A stretch of 64,000 nt of DNA from Gigaspora margarita (lineage: Eukaryota > Glomeromycota > Glomeromycetes > Diversisporales > Gigasporaceae): the NCBI GenBank assembly GCA_009809945.1, contig WTPW01000021.1:138849-202848 (forward strand), in the 5' to 3' direction. The notes beneath the pieces are model-generated. The model was not told the origin of the DNA. It searched no databases and saw only the letters and a list, made by a program, of their open reading frames with translations. Position 1 is the stretch's first letter. Every line of letters starts with the position of its first letter. Both the position numbers and the translations under genes were made by a program. Shown here piece after piece: positions 12,086 to 22,351 of this stretch.

Positions 12086-15000
12086 CTAAATAATTTTTAC
12101 AAAAATAAATTAGTTTACAAGATATATCAATAATTTATAATAATTGATATTCAAACCTACTTCTTTTAAAAATTCTGAAAGACTTAATTGTGCGTTTGCC
12201 AAAGTTTTGAGTGCAACTACACTAGATTTTTTACGTGTTAATTTTGTTTTTCCATTTACAAATTTGATATCCTGTATTATACCATCTAACCAAATTGCAG
12301 AAAATACTGAACCAAATCCTCCTTTACCAATTAATTGCATATTAACTAATCTATTGAAAGGAATCCATTCAATTAGTTTTGCATATGCTGTAGCTTGAAG
12401 TTGAAATTCTCTGATACAATTATCAATTTCGCGATTACCACTTGTATATAATTGATTTATTCCCTGAGGACCACATGAATAACACCACTCTTGAAAAGTT
12501 TTATTTTTGCCACAATGCGCACATTTTCCAAGCTTTTCATGAAAGAATCTCTCAAATACGATCATAAATTCATCGGTCTTTACGTTTTTTGTCAATCCAT
12601 AAATATTGATAATAGTACCAATATGTAAATAATCTGATTTCAATTGCAAATAAGTTTTGAGCTTAAGAAAAATAAATTGAATTAATTTTACATTATTTGT
12701 GAATTTAAGATTTTATAGAGTAAAAATTAGCATACTTCTCTTACGAAATCCAAAGTATCTGTCTGAAGGCAATATAATGACATAAGTTTGACTGAACATG
12801 GTAATGAACGTGATTGAATGTCGTAACTATGTTCAAGATCATATTTAGTGATTCGTTTTCCATCTAGCCAGGTTGCTGTATAAACCAATTCAGATCCTGC
12901 AAATATTGATTCGTCAATCTTTTGCAAATTTGTCAATCTGTCAAATGGAATCCATTCAATCGTCTTTTCATATTCCGTGGTTCTAAGTTGAAATTCTTTG
13001 ATGCAGTCATCAATCTCTTCATTTCCACTTGTCCATCCTTGAGCCAATATTTTAGGATCACATGATTGGCACCAAGCATTCGAAGTATTATATTGCTTAC
13101 ATTGTGCACATTCTCCATAGTTTCTACATCTTTCAAAATCCAATTCACATACTATCATGTACTCATTTGTGAGTGAATTTCGTGTTAGTCCGTAAACAGC
13201 AAGTCCGATTTTTTTTAACTGTACGTGATCTTTAAACTAGCATATATGTTAGCGGCTTTGTATTATTATTATACGACAGGGTGAAACATGAGTTGTGAAA
13301 TAGTGAAATCGGCTATGATCATCACATGAGGGTGAAATCCGCTTTTATATAATAAAAAACATAATAAAATCCGCTTTTATATAATAAAAAAAAAAAAAAC
13401 ATAATAAAACGCGGATTTCATCTACAAAGCGGATTTCACTATTTCGCAACTCAGTTTCACCCCGTTCTATTATAATTATGTAAAAAAGTGAATAAATTTA
13501 TCTTACTTCTTTAATGATATCCCAAATATTTGCTTCAGAACAAAGCAATTTCTTGAGCTTAACTGTACATGATGATTTGCGTGATCGCAAGTATCTATAA
13601 TCTTCAGTCCATATAATTTCTCTTATTCCGTCCAGCCAAGTTGCTGTAAATATCGATTCATGATCTTCCTCTTCAATCTTTTGCAAATTAACCAATTTAT
13701 CAAATGAAATCCATTCAATTATGTCTTCATATTTTTCGGCTTTGAGCTGAAATTCTTTTATACAGTCATCAATAACATTATTTCTGCTTGACCATCCTTG
13801 CGTTGTTATTTTAGGATCACATGATAGACACCAAGCAACTGAAGTATTGAATCGTTTACATTGATTACATTCTCCATAATCAGAAAACCTTGTATAACTA
13901 TAACGGTCATATACAATCATATATTCATCATTCTCTGTGTTTCGAGCATATATTCTATTTATACTGTCCTCTATTCTCATTTGATTTCTAAACTATTAAA
14001 ATAAATGAATTAAACATGTTAACAATCTCATTACATTATATATAGTTATTAAATTAATAAAGTATTCATCACTTACCTCTTTTATAAAATTTATAGTGTT
14101 TGTTCGAGAACTGGGTAATGTTATGAGGTCAACTGTACATGTAATTCTTGATTGAAGATATTCATTATAATTAGGTTTTCGTATTCCGTTCAACCAGATT
14201 GCTGTAAATATCGAATCAAATCCTTCATCATTAATTTTTTGCAGATTAATCAGTTGGTTAAATGGGATCCATTCAATCATCTCTTTATATTCAGTGGCTT
14301 CAATTTGAAATTCTCTTATGCAATCATCAATATCTTTATCTCCACTTGTCCATCCTTGAGAAATTATGTGAGGATCACACAATTGACACCAAACTTCTGA
14401 AGTGCCATGACGTTTGCAATATGCACATATCCCATAAAAATTACATCTTTGAAAGAAAAGTTCGTCAAATACCATCATATATTCATTGGTGATAATATTT
14501 TTAGTTATTCCATGTATATAACCTTTTAATCGCATTTGATTTTTAAACTAAATAGTAATTAAGTTACGTGTTAATAGTATTTTGTTATTATATTTAATAT
14601 GTAAATAAAGTAACTAACTTACTTCCTTTATAAAGTTTAAAACGTTCTTCTGAGACTTGGGAAAAGTCTTGAGTGCAACTGTGCAAGGCGATGTACGTGA
14701 CTTAATACATTCACCGTCATAACCATTCTTTGTTATTCGAATCCCATCAAGCCATTTTGCTATAAATATTGACTCAGATTCATCTTTTCTAATTATACGC
14801 AAGTTATCTAGCCTATCAAAAGGAATCCATTCAATTACTTCGTCATATTTGGTCGTTATAATTTGAAATGCTTTGATACAATCATCAATATGCTTATTTC
14901 CACTTGTCCACCCTTCAATCACACTTAGAGGATCACACGACTGACACCACGCTAGAGAAGTGTTATACCTATTACAATGTAAGCATTTTCCATATTCATA

Positions 15001-15639
15001 ATTTCTTTCATAGTGTTTCATTTCCATTGATTTTTTATAATAAATGAAAGCATTATAATCATCAATTTCAACACCAATACCGTATTGATAGCAATAACCA
15101 ACATTATATGCTCCATTAATATTTCCCATCTCAGAAGATTTTTGATAATGAATGAACGCTTTAAATTCATCTTTTTCAATTCCAAGTCCATATTCATAAC
15201 ATTTGCCAAGATTATTCATTTTATATGAATTTCCTATATCAGCTAATTTTTGACAATCAATAATTGACTCATTATTAGGAAGATACAAATCCGAAAGAAT
15301 ATTTAAAAGTATCGAGTTTGTTTTATTATCAATACATAGATTGATTATATCTTCTAATGTTTGTTGTTTTTGATCCAAAAAATTATATGTCTCATTAAAA
15401 ATTAAAAATGAATCAATTTGATTATTTGTTTTTAATTCATTATATATTTTACATAATTCTTCAATAGTTTTATTTAGAAAATCTTGTAATTTGTTATCAT
15501 GTAAAGAGAACCGTGCTTGTTGCAAAGGATTAGAGACTTGATTTCTAAAAACATCTTTATTTAATAATTCATTCTTTTCTGCAGTACATTCTTCGATTTG
15601 GTTATTGAAAGCGGCGAATAAACTTTCTTCATTTGACAT
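11102..15639 (-). CDS. Six-exon Sel1 / zinc-ribbon / tandem half-kinase gene
   Basis: Proposed exons on the minus strand: 15639-14623, 14547-14077, 13992-13507, 13236-12736, 12661-12161 and 12085-11102. Every border has GT-AG, every intron is phase 0, and the joined frame has no stop for 1,319 residues. Introns are 74-84 nt except intron 3 (270 nt, MITE-loaded). Residues 139-208 are two Sel1-like repeats. Five CxxC-x8-CxxC ribbons each precede a kinase N-lobe segment. The last N-lobe has an intact GKGGFG loop (about 937-942) and VALK lysine (977). Exon 6 gives HRD (1075-1077), DLG in place of DFG (1099-1101) and APE (1122-1124). It is probably a cytoplasmic Ser/Thr- or tyrosine-kinase-like signalling protein of the lineage-expanded Sel1-kinase set; substrate unknown. 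It could instead be a run of decayed paralogues, but conserved frame and splice sites argue for one gene. Confidence 0.72.
12161..12661 (-). CDS. Exon 5: N-lobe of the only complete kinase domain
   Basis: 167 codons, phase 0-0, with a TTCTTAAG acceptor. The same layout as exons 2-4, but the kinase half is intact: GKGGFGSVFSAIW glycine loop, VVALK lysine and an alpha-C glutamate at the very end (FLKE), directly before the GTAGGT donor. It pairs with exon 6 to make a full catalytic domain. A KKSS-containing insert (GKTKLTRKKSS) lies between beta2 and beta3. The plus-strand frame at 12144-12398 is a shadow. Confidence 0.75.
12736..13236 (-). CDS. Exon 4: half-kinase module 4
   Basis: 167 codons, phase 0-0. 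Starts FKDHVQLKKIGLAVYGLTRN, then EYMIVCE, the ribbon CAQC...CQSC, the GWTSG...IDDCIKEF linker and IEWIPFDRL. The glycine loop is replaced by KIDESIFAGSELVYTA, and the lysine position reads VKLMS, with methionine instead of lysine. It ends VREV at a GTATGC donor. An overlapping frame (12933-13148) is a shadow. Confidence 0.7.
13265..13476. mobile_element. MITE inside intron 3 of the kinase gene
   Basis: The ends are inverted copies: AGGGTGAAACATGAGTTGTG at left and CAACTCAGTTTCACCCCGTT at right, extending inward through GTGAAATAGTG...GATTTCACTATTTCGC. Internal GGATTTCA/TGAAATCC and poly-A blocks repeat. It explains why this intron is about 270 nt while the others are 74-84 nt. A degraded relative lies at 37978-38097. 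Confidence 0.7.
13507..13992 (-). CDS. Exon 3: half-kinase module 3
   Basis: 162 codons, phase 0-0. Starts FRNQMRIEDS, then the beta4-beta5 segment (NDEYMIVYD), the ribbon CNQC...CLSC, the GWSS...IDDCIKEF linker and IEWISFDKL. The glycine loop is lost (KIEEEDHESIF), but the lysine position is kept (VKLKK). It ends IIKE at GTAAGA. The kinase C-lobe is absent. Confidence 0.7.
14077..14547 (-). CDS. Exon 2: half-kinase module 2
   Basis: 157 codons, phase 0 on both sides. It begins FKNQMRLKG after a TTTAG acceptor and covers the kinase alpha-C to hinge segment (IHGITKN...EYMMVFDE). It then switches to the ribbon CAYC...CQLC, the GWTSG...IDDCI linker and a new N-lobe start (IEWIPFNQL). The glycine loop is degraded (KINDEGFDSIF), and the lysine position reads VDLI, so the ATP-anchoring lysine is missing. 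It ends FIKE at GTAAGT. Plus-strand frames over 14152-14492 are shadows. Confidence 0.7.
14623..15639 (-). CDS. Exon 1: Sel1 repeats, zinc ribbon, half-kinase module 1
   Basis: 339 codons from the ATG at 15637-15639. An N-terminal helical region (to about residue 135) is followed by two Sel1-like repeats with the YxxGxGxxxDxxxAFxxYxKS signature. A third repeat seems cut short at MEMKHYERNYEYG, where it runs straight into the ribbon C-x2-C-x8-C-x2-C (219-235). The kinase part begins near IEWIPFDRL (269-277). It has lost its glycine loop (RIIRKDESESIF) but keeps the VALK lysine (324). The exon ends at the codon for E in FIKE, just before a perfect GTAAGT donor. The minus-strand frame at 15018-15209 is a shadow. 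Confidence 0.75.
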
Positions 15640-15730
15640 TATTATTACGACGTAAAATAAAAAGATGTTCGGAGCAAGAAGTTTGTGAAAGAGTTTTTGT
15701 TGTACGAAATTTCGATTCCAGAATTTGATT

Positions 15731-15738
15731 TATTTATA
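15731..15738 (-). promoter_or_regulatory. TATA-like box for the kinase gene
   Basis: TATAAATA on the minus strand lies about 92-99 bp upstream of the ATG at 15639. It is the best-placed match in an AT-rich region, so chance occurrence cannot be excluded. Confidence 0.4.
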
Positions 15739-17262
15739 GGCATCACATGAACAAGGTCATATGCTTGAATTCAATTCGCAAATTAAATTGACAATCTTCT
15801 GATTGTTAGAACGTTACATCTTCAAAGAATCGTATAGGATAATTTTTATTATTAGACCTTTTTTGTCACTAAAACAGATCTTAAATTATTAGAGATTAGA
15901 TAGTCAAATGACATGTCCGTTACCATAAAGTGCCCAAAATTTTAAAAAATTACATATTAGAGTTGGCGTCACCCTTTAACCGATTACTTTTTTTGCGATA
16001 GTACTTAACATTTTTACCAATCAAATCAACAATTAATCAATCATGTGTGTATTTACACATCGATCAAATGATAAACACTCGTAAATTCTGGGGTACAAAA
16101 AAAAAAATTAGCCCTTATGTTGATTCTTTTGAATAAAAAAATCTCAATAGTTTATATTACTGTACATGTATAATAAATAGGGAAATTCTATTTTCACCGG
16201 GTTAAAGTCACCCGATATTTAGTTTTTATTATACTGTTATTATATAATATAAATCCATATAATATCATTAATATTCGTCTACGCTAACCACTATCTAACC
16301 AATCCATAGAATCTTTAATTTTTTTAAAATATTCGTTCAAAGGCACACATAATAGACAGATAAATGCTTGTGTTTCCATATTCAGTAAAGAAAAAATAAT
16401 GAAAAAAATAAGTCGCAAATTTATTTATTTATTTATTTATTTTTGTTTTACTTTTAAATGATATGATACGTAATTAATATCTGCATTAATTCAAAGCTAT
16501 TTTATCTAATTTATAAATCAAACTTTTGCTTCAACAACTGACTTAGGTCATTAATTGATCGGTGAAAATTAAAAGCGGCACATGTTGATTCCGAATTGAT
16601 GGGAATCAATATAATTAAAATAAAAAAAATTAATTAAATAAAATAAAATTAACTTTTGAAATATTTATTTACAAGTTTTTTTTTTACTAATTACTTCGCA
16701 AAACGTTAATAAAAATAAGTGCTTCAACCAAAACGGCAATTTTATATAAATTTTATGACCGGTACTTTATTTTCATGAATGAAATTGTGTTAAGAGGTCA
16801 ACGTTATAAACATCTTAATAACATGCTATTAAATTTTCTACCAAAAAATCTGTATACGAATTTTTTTTTTATTTACGAGAATAATAATTCTATATAACCA
16901 TATTCTGGGTTGGCTATGGCTTCAAACAAAAAAATAATAGACATGAACAATTAAAATTCAAAATTCTCTTTGTTGTTTGCTAATTGATGGTTCGGATTTG
17001 GGCTAAATACAGTATTGCAAACAATAAATAATTAAAAAAAAGGAAGAATTAAAAAAAAAAATTTTAAAAAATACGTTAAATTAAAATATATATTATAATT
17101 TTAAAATAAAAAAATAATTAAAGTAATTTAAAAAAAAAATAATAATAATTTAAAATAAAAAATTAATTTATAAAAAATAAAATAAGTAATTTGTTAAATT
17201 TAGCAGGTTGCGACATCGCAGGTTATGCAAATTGGATTTATTATTAAACAGACTAGATCTTA
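15739..17262. other. Upstream gene-free, AT-rich stretch
   Basis: No coding signal. 16620-16680 and 17030-17200 are A/T low complexity. A short palindrome, ACCGGGTTAAAGTCACCCG, lies near 16197. Confidence 0.55.
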
Positions 17263-17420
17263 GGCCCGGGCGTTGCCCCGAGTATGAGGTGTCTAAATAA
17301 TGTTTTTTATCTTAGTTGCTCTAAGAAAATATTCTTAATTGCTTTTATTTTAATTATTAAAACTTAGGAGATTTGGTTTTATTTAGCTTTTAAGCCCAAG
17401 CATTACCCCAGAAATAAGTA
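17263..17420 (+). repeat. Two copies of a GC-rich motif in AT-rich DNA
   Basis: GGCCCGGGCGTTGCCCCGAG (17263-17282) is followed about 130 bp later by AAGCCCAAGCATTACCCCAG (17391-17410). Each copy is followed by a run ending in a TTTATCTTAGTTG-type or TTATTTTAGTTA-type segment. A third, weaker flank begins near 17510. These look like tandem units of roughly 130 bp, of unknown nature. Confidence 0.5.
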
Positions 17421-17697
17421 ATTTTTTCTTTATTTTAGTTATTGAAATTTAGTAGCTTTTAGTTTATTTACTTTAAAATTCAGATATTGTTCTAAAATAA
17501 GATTTCTAAATGTTCTTTATCTTAATTATAAATTTATTAGTTTTTTGTAGCTTTATTTAAATTCTAAATTTATTATGTATTTATAAATCCCTTATAAAAC
17601 TCAATATAATGACTGGTGAAATCAAAAATATTTTTCTAATATCTTCAAATAATCAGCCTAGGTGATAGCAGGCTAATATGCTATTGGATATGTAATA

Positions 17698-17783
17698 GAT
17701 ATTTCACGGGCTGTTGTGAATATCATGGATTAGCACGGCGAAGCCGTGGTAATACGTGATGTTCACGGCGCACGTGAAATATC
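17698..17783. repeat. Palindrome with CACG-rich stem
   Basis: AGATATTTCACGGGC at left faces GCACGTGAAATATCT at right. GCACGGCGAAGCCGTG forms a small inner hairpin. The end motif ATATTTCACGG is shared with the adjacent element at 17787-17945. Confidence 0.6.
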
Positions 17784-17786
17784 TGA

Positions 17787-17945
17787 TATATTTCACGGTT
17801 CCTATGCCCATAACATTTCTGACTAAAATTTTTACTTATGACGTAATGGCCGTGGAAAATTTTTTGATATTTTCATGGCATTGCGTCATCATAAAAATTT
17901 CATCAGAAATGTTCATGGGAGAACATTAGGGGCCGTGGAATATAA
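17787..17945. mobile_element. Short MITE-like foldback
   Basis: TATATTTCACGGTTCC...CATAACATTTCTGA at left and TCAGAAATGTTCATGG...GGCCGTGGAATATA at right pair over about 75 bp around a TTTTTTGATA loop near 17865. No coding capacity. Confidence 0.65.
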
Positions 17946-18421
17946 ACAGATTAAATAATGGTATAAAAAAGAGCGTATCATGTGATGATCATTAGCATAG
18001 GAGAAACTCGCATCCGATAGATTCCGAAATAATGTTACACAAACTATTTATATGGGCAATTGAAATTTTGATATATGATTGTAGTCTAAAAACCGGCAAT
18101 TTTACCATCCGCTTAACCATAAAAAGTTAAACTTAAGGTACCCCCATTTATAAGTAAAAGTTCTTCGTTTTGAGTGTTTCTAGCAGAAAATCTTTTCTAA
18201 TCGTTTTCAATCGTGTTCCCCAGAAAGTTTTCATAATAACAAAGGTAGGGCGTTTGGTAATTGGCAGAGTTTATTGAGTTTCTACTACGTTCAAATTATG
18301 ATGTCAAACAATAGATTTATACCAGTACGATCACATGGAATGTGCAACATGAAATGTAGAGGGATGGTATCGTTCAACTTTTTTGATGTCCACTATGCTA
18401 ATTTTCGCAAAATCCTTTTTT

Positions 18422-18709
18422 GGGGGACGTCTAAAGCGGAGGCAACTCATATTTAATAATTTTTTAAATTAACTTTAGGGTTAGGGTCGTTCTATATTAG
18501 GGTTAGATTAGGTTTTAGATAAATATATATAAGCAAAATTGCCTTCCCGACATTTTTGATTAACACATCAAGATATGTTTAGACTGCCGTTTTTTGTAAT
18601 TTTCAGGTTTTTGCTTTTATTTCTTGTTTTGCTTCGCCGGCGATCATCAAAATTCTATAATTTGATTGGCTGTTGATCACATGATTTGCCTCCGCTTTAG
18701 ACGACCCCC
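18422..18709. mobile_element. GGGGG-ended MITE (copy 1) with telomere-like internal repeats
   Basis: Terminal repeats GGGGGACGTCTAAAGCGGAG and its complement CTCCGCTTTAGACGACCCCC, flanked on both sides by TTTTTT. The homologous site at about 27592-27602 lacks the insert (CAAAATTCTTTTTTGATAGG), which supports both the borders and a 6-bp T-rich target duplication. The interior contains TTAGGGTTAGGGT-type repeats and AAATTGCCTTCCCGACATTT, shared with the copy at 58069-58362 in opposite orientation. Confidence 0.8.
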
Positions 18710-18804
18710 TTTTTTGGTAGGAGTAATGACTTTCATTTATTCATTTTTAGAAGGAGTTAAGATTTTTGCGCATGTAGATCAATGCAAAATCTGACACAAC
18801 TGAT

Positions 18805-19017
18805 TGTCCGGAGCGTAGCGACGGACTATTAGTGTTTACGTCTTGTGATACAAAAGTTACGTTTTTGATGCATTTATAGTTATTTTTTTGAAGATCACAT
18901 CAGAAATGTAATTTGATCACATGGGCGGACGGACAGAAAATTTCAAAATTACATTTCTGATGTATTCAAATTTGTAATTTGTGTAATAAGATGATCATCA
19001 TATGATACGCTCCGGAC
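18805..19017. mobile_element. GTCCGGAGCGTA-ended MITE (copy 1)
   Basis: GTCCGGAGCGTAGCGACGGA at left faces TACGCTCCGGAC at right. ACATCAGAAATGTAATTT and its complement pair inside. A truncated relative in the other orientation lies at 59440-59595. No coding capacity. Confidence 0.7.
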
Positions 19018-19653
19018 TTATAATGCTATGCATTTTCCTAGTTATTAATTATATATTATGCAAAGCTGACGTTATAATTAAATAGTATAGTTCAAGATGG
19101 CAGGAACATATATTCGTTATGTAATTTTAATTATTTTATAAAATTTTTTTATCTTTAACACAGCTATTAACATAGTAAAACGATGCACTTAAGTTCGTGA
19201 AATTCCAAATTTCTAAATTTGCTCCCGTTTGCGGCAACTAGCTATCTTACTAACTTATTTAAGCAAAAAAAAATACATGAAAAAGGCAACCATATGATCA
19301 TATCCTTCGTAATAATGAAATATTATCATCGTTGATATTATATAATTTTCAATTGCGGTTTTGTATACATTCAAAAACCTTAGTAAGACCGTGAGAAAAT
19401 TTAAAATAAGGTGATCAGCTATGACGATACTATTTAAATCTGTATTTATGATTATTTGCATGCTAATGTCGTAATTTATTCGTCATAATTCGTAATTGAT
19501 CTATTACTATGAATTAATAATCAGTTACCATCTATTTGTATTTATTTTTTAAAAATCGACTTTCGATCATTACACGAACTTTGTATTTTTAAAATTTAAA
19601 CAAATAGACTTCCGTTGCCACGGGAAATTTTGTCAGGTGTAAAAATTTTGCCG
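19018..19653. other. Gene-free stretch within the long composite repeat
   Basis: No gene. The segment 19250-19480 (GAGAAAATTTAAAATAAG...ACTATTTAAATCTGTA) has a homologue at about 56550-56720. Confidence 0.5.
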
Positions 19654-19696
19654 ATCTGCTACCACGTGAATTTTGATGATCATACGTTACCCAGTT

Positions 19697-20591
19697 GCAA
19701 ATCTTACGTTTTTGATACTCCTGCACTTACTTTTTTGATACTGATCGACATGAAAATCCCAGTAAAAATAAGAATTTTTAAAACTTTGAGTGAAGATATC
19801 TTGGCAACCATAAGACCAAATTTGGTAAAACTTATTTTATTTGAATTCTATGGCTTCATAGAATTCAAATAAAAAAAAAATTCATCGAATTTAGTCAAGT
19901 GGTTGTCGAGTTATCTTCGCTCAAAGTCAGAGAAAATCAAAATGCCTATCAAAATAGAAGCTGCGCCAAATTTTTTATCTAACTTTGAGCGAAGATACCT
20001 CAACAACCATCTGACCAAATTTGATAAAACTTTTTTTTTGAATTCTATAGCTTCATATAATTCAAATAAAAAAATTTCTATCGTATTTAGTCAAGTGGTT
20101 GTCAAGATATCTTCGCTCAAAATTAGAAAAAAATTTGGCGCAGCTTCTATTTTGATAGTTTTGACTTTGAGCGAAGATATCTTGACAACCACTTGACTAA
20201 ATACGATAAAAATTTTTTTTATTTGAATTATATGAAGCTATAGAATTCAAAAAAAGAAGTTTTATCAAATTTGGTCAGATGGTTGTCGAGGTATCTTCGC
20301 TCAAAGTTAGATAAAAAATTTGGCACAGCTTCTATTTTGATAGGCGTTTTGATTTTCTCTGACTTTGAGCGAAGATAACTCGACAACCACTTGACTAAAT
20401 TCGATAAATTTTTTTTTATTTGGATTTTATGAAGCCATAGAATTCAAATAAAAAAAGTTTTACCAAATTTGGTCTTATGGTTGCCAAGATAACTTCGCTC
20501 AAAGTTTTGAAAATTTTTATTTTTACTGGGATTTTCATGTCGATCAGTATCAAAAAAGTAAGTGCAGGAGTATCAAAAACGTAAGATTTGC
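19697..20591. mobile_element. 895-bp near-perfect foldback with a 9-bp target duplication
   Basis: The left end GCAAATCTTACGTTTTTGAT pairs with the right end ATCAAAAACGTAAGATTTGC, and the match continues almost to the centre near 20144. TACCCAGTT precedes the element (19688-19696) and follows it (20592-20600). Within each arm, GACTTTGAGCGAAGATA-GGTTGTC modules are repeated in alternating orientation. Long terminal repeats and a 9-bp duplication are typical of Mutator-like elements (family knowledge), but no transposase is encoded. Frames at 19615-19872 and 19903-20196 are artefacts of the arms. The flanks belong to a ~38-bp tandem repeat, which slightly weakens the duplication argument. Confidence 0.75.
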
Positions 20592-20770
20592 TACCCAGTT
20601 CCGATTACCACATTTTTATGATCGTACGTTACCTGGCTCCGATTACCACATTTTGATGATCATACGTTACCCGGTTTGATTACTACATTTTTCTGTGAAC
20701 CATTACTTCATTTTTAGTTTTACCTCATTTTTCTTCCCATCACTGCATTCAATGAGAGATTTCTTCCCAT
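20592..20770 (+). repeat. Short tandem repeat, about 38 bp period
   Basis: Units of the form TTACCCGG-CCGATTACCACATTTT-GATGATCATACG occur about four times. One unit lies left of the foldback (19654-19696) and the rest to its right. The copies degenerate into CATTACTTCATTTTT/CATCACTGCATTCAATGA units toward 20770. Confidence 0.6.
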
Positions 20771-22351
20771 TACTACATTCAATGAAAATTTAACGTTAAT
20801 TATCATAAGCAATTACTTCATAATTCGTAAATTTATCGTGTTTCATAGCCACTGTGAGAACTAGTGAAGGATAATGTATTTAAAGTGTAACTTTCGTTGG
20901 GAAAAAGAGACAGTTAACTTCTATGCAATATACAAAAAAAATCTATTAAATAAAAATATATACACTAAAATAAAAAAATAAAAAAAAACCATTTTTATAA
21001 AAAACAAAAAATAAAAATACCGTTCTTATTCCTATAGTATCGATCAACGTGTATACCTAATATCATAATTAGTCATTTCTTTAACCTTCTTAATACAATT
21101 TACGAATACCTGGATTAATATAATCAACACTCTCTAAGCTTACATTGATCACGGTAAGAGCTAAAACTGGCAATAGAAAGTGGAATTCTTTCCCCATACC
21201 GTGACACTGTTCGTTATTTGGATACTATGCACTCATGAACCACATATTGTGTATCACCAGAATGGTAAGGATTATAACAATAGCTCATGATAGAAACTAT
21301 AATAATTTCAATGTGAACTAACTCAGTTCTAACCATATATTGCAATTAATAAAATATTGAGCGAATTTTGCAGAATTTTTACAGCAATTCTTGATAGAAA
21401 CACAATAATTTTGATACAAACTCAACCTTAAAACATATTATCTGTCGGGTAAGTTTATAACAGAATTTTTCATGATGGAAATTATGATAACTTTAATACA
21501 AACTAATTTATCTTTTCGCTATTATTGATATAGACTATAATAAAAATATGCTTCATGTCACCGGAATATCTATTAAGGTATGTAATTAAATTTTTTATAG
21601 TAACTAATGATGCCCCTAATGCAAATTGACTCAATTTATCTACAAACTGTAGGCACTGAGTAGTGAGATGATTTTGCAACATGATTTTACAATTTCAAGC
21701 AAAATTAACAACCCTAATTATGTATAGTGCAGTTGGCCACTGTATAAGATTTTTGAAAATTTGTCAATTAATTTATTGAAAAATTTCAACATAGTAAATC
21801 GTGTATTTTTAAAATGAGTTAACTCCTGCTCTAGTAAAGTAAATTCAATTTGTAACCTGCATAAGAAATAATAATGAGGGTTTAGAACTATGTAAAATAT
21901 TTTTTATCTTATTAATGTGGCAAAAATTATGAATTAGTAAATTTAGCAATTATTTAAATGATTAAGTTATAGAAACCCCTAAAATTTACATATTAACATC
22001 AAATGTAGCAACATAGTTTTACAGCCACACTATTTTTATATTATCTGCAAGTTACAGAATTGAATTTGTTTATTATAAAGAGAGCTATAATATTTTAAAA
22101 GTATTAATCAAACGATTTGGTTATAGAGACCTGCTAAAATTTATATATAGCAAAGTTGTTTAATACAGCACTATATCATTTGCAAGTTACAGAATCAAAT
22201 TTTCTTTACTAATAAAGAAATTATACTTTAACAAATATCGAGCTTTTTGATTATATTTTGTACTGGTCAGATAAATCAAATAGACTGAGTCCAGTAAAAA
22301 ATATAATTAAAAGCTAGTGACAGGTTTTCACTTACCTGGCACACGTGATCG
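20771..22351 (+). repeat. Satellite-like units and gene-free DNA
   Basis: Between 21230 and 21640 three or four degenerate units of about 105-115 bp occur (ATAATTTCAATGTGAACTAA ... AACAGAATTTTT ... GATAGAAATTA). They match the array at 27960-29800 and a partial copy at 56710-56840. The remainder has no coding signal. Confidence 0.55.

Noticed and set aside
19615..20196. Two plus-strand frames of 85 and 97 codons
   Set aside because: They lie wholly in the foldback arms and mirror each other; the sequence is explained by the mobile element.
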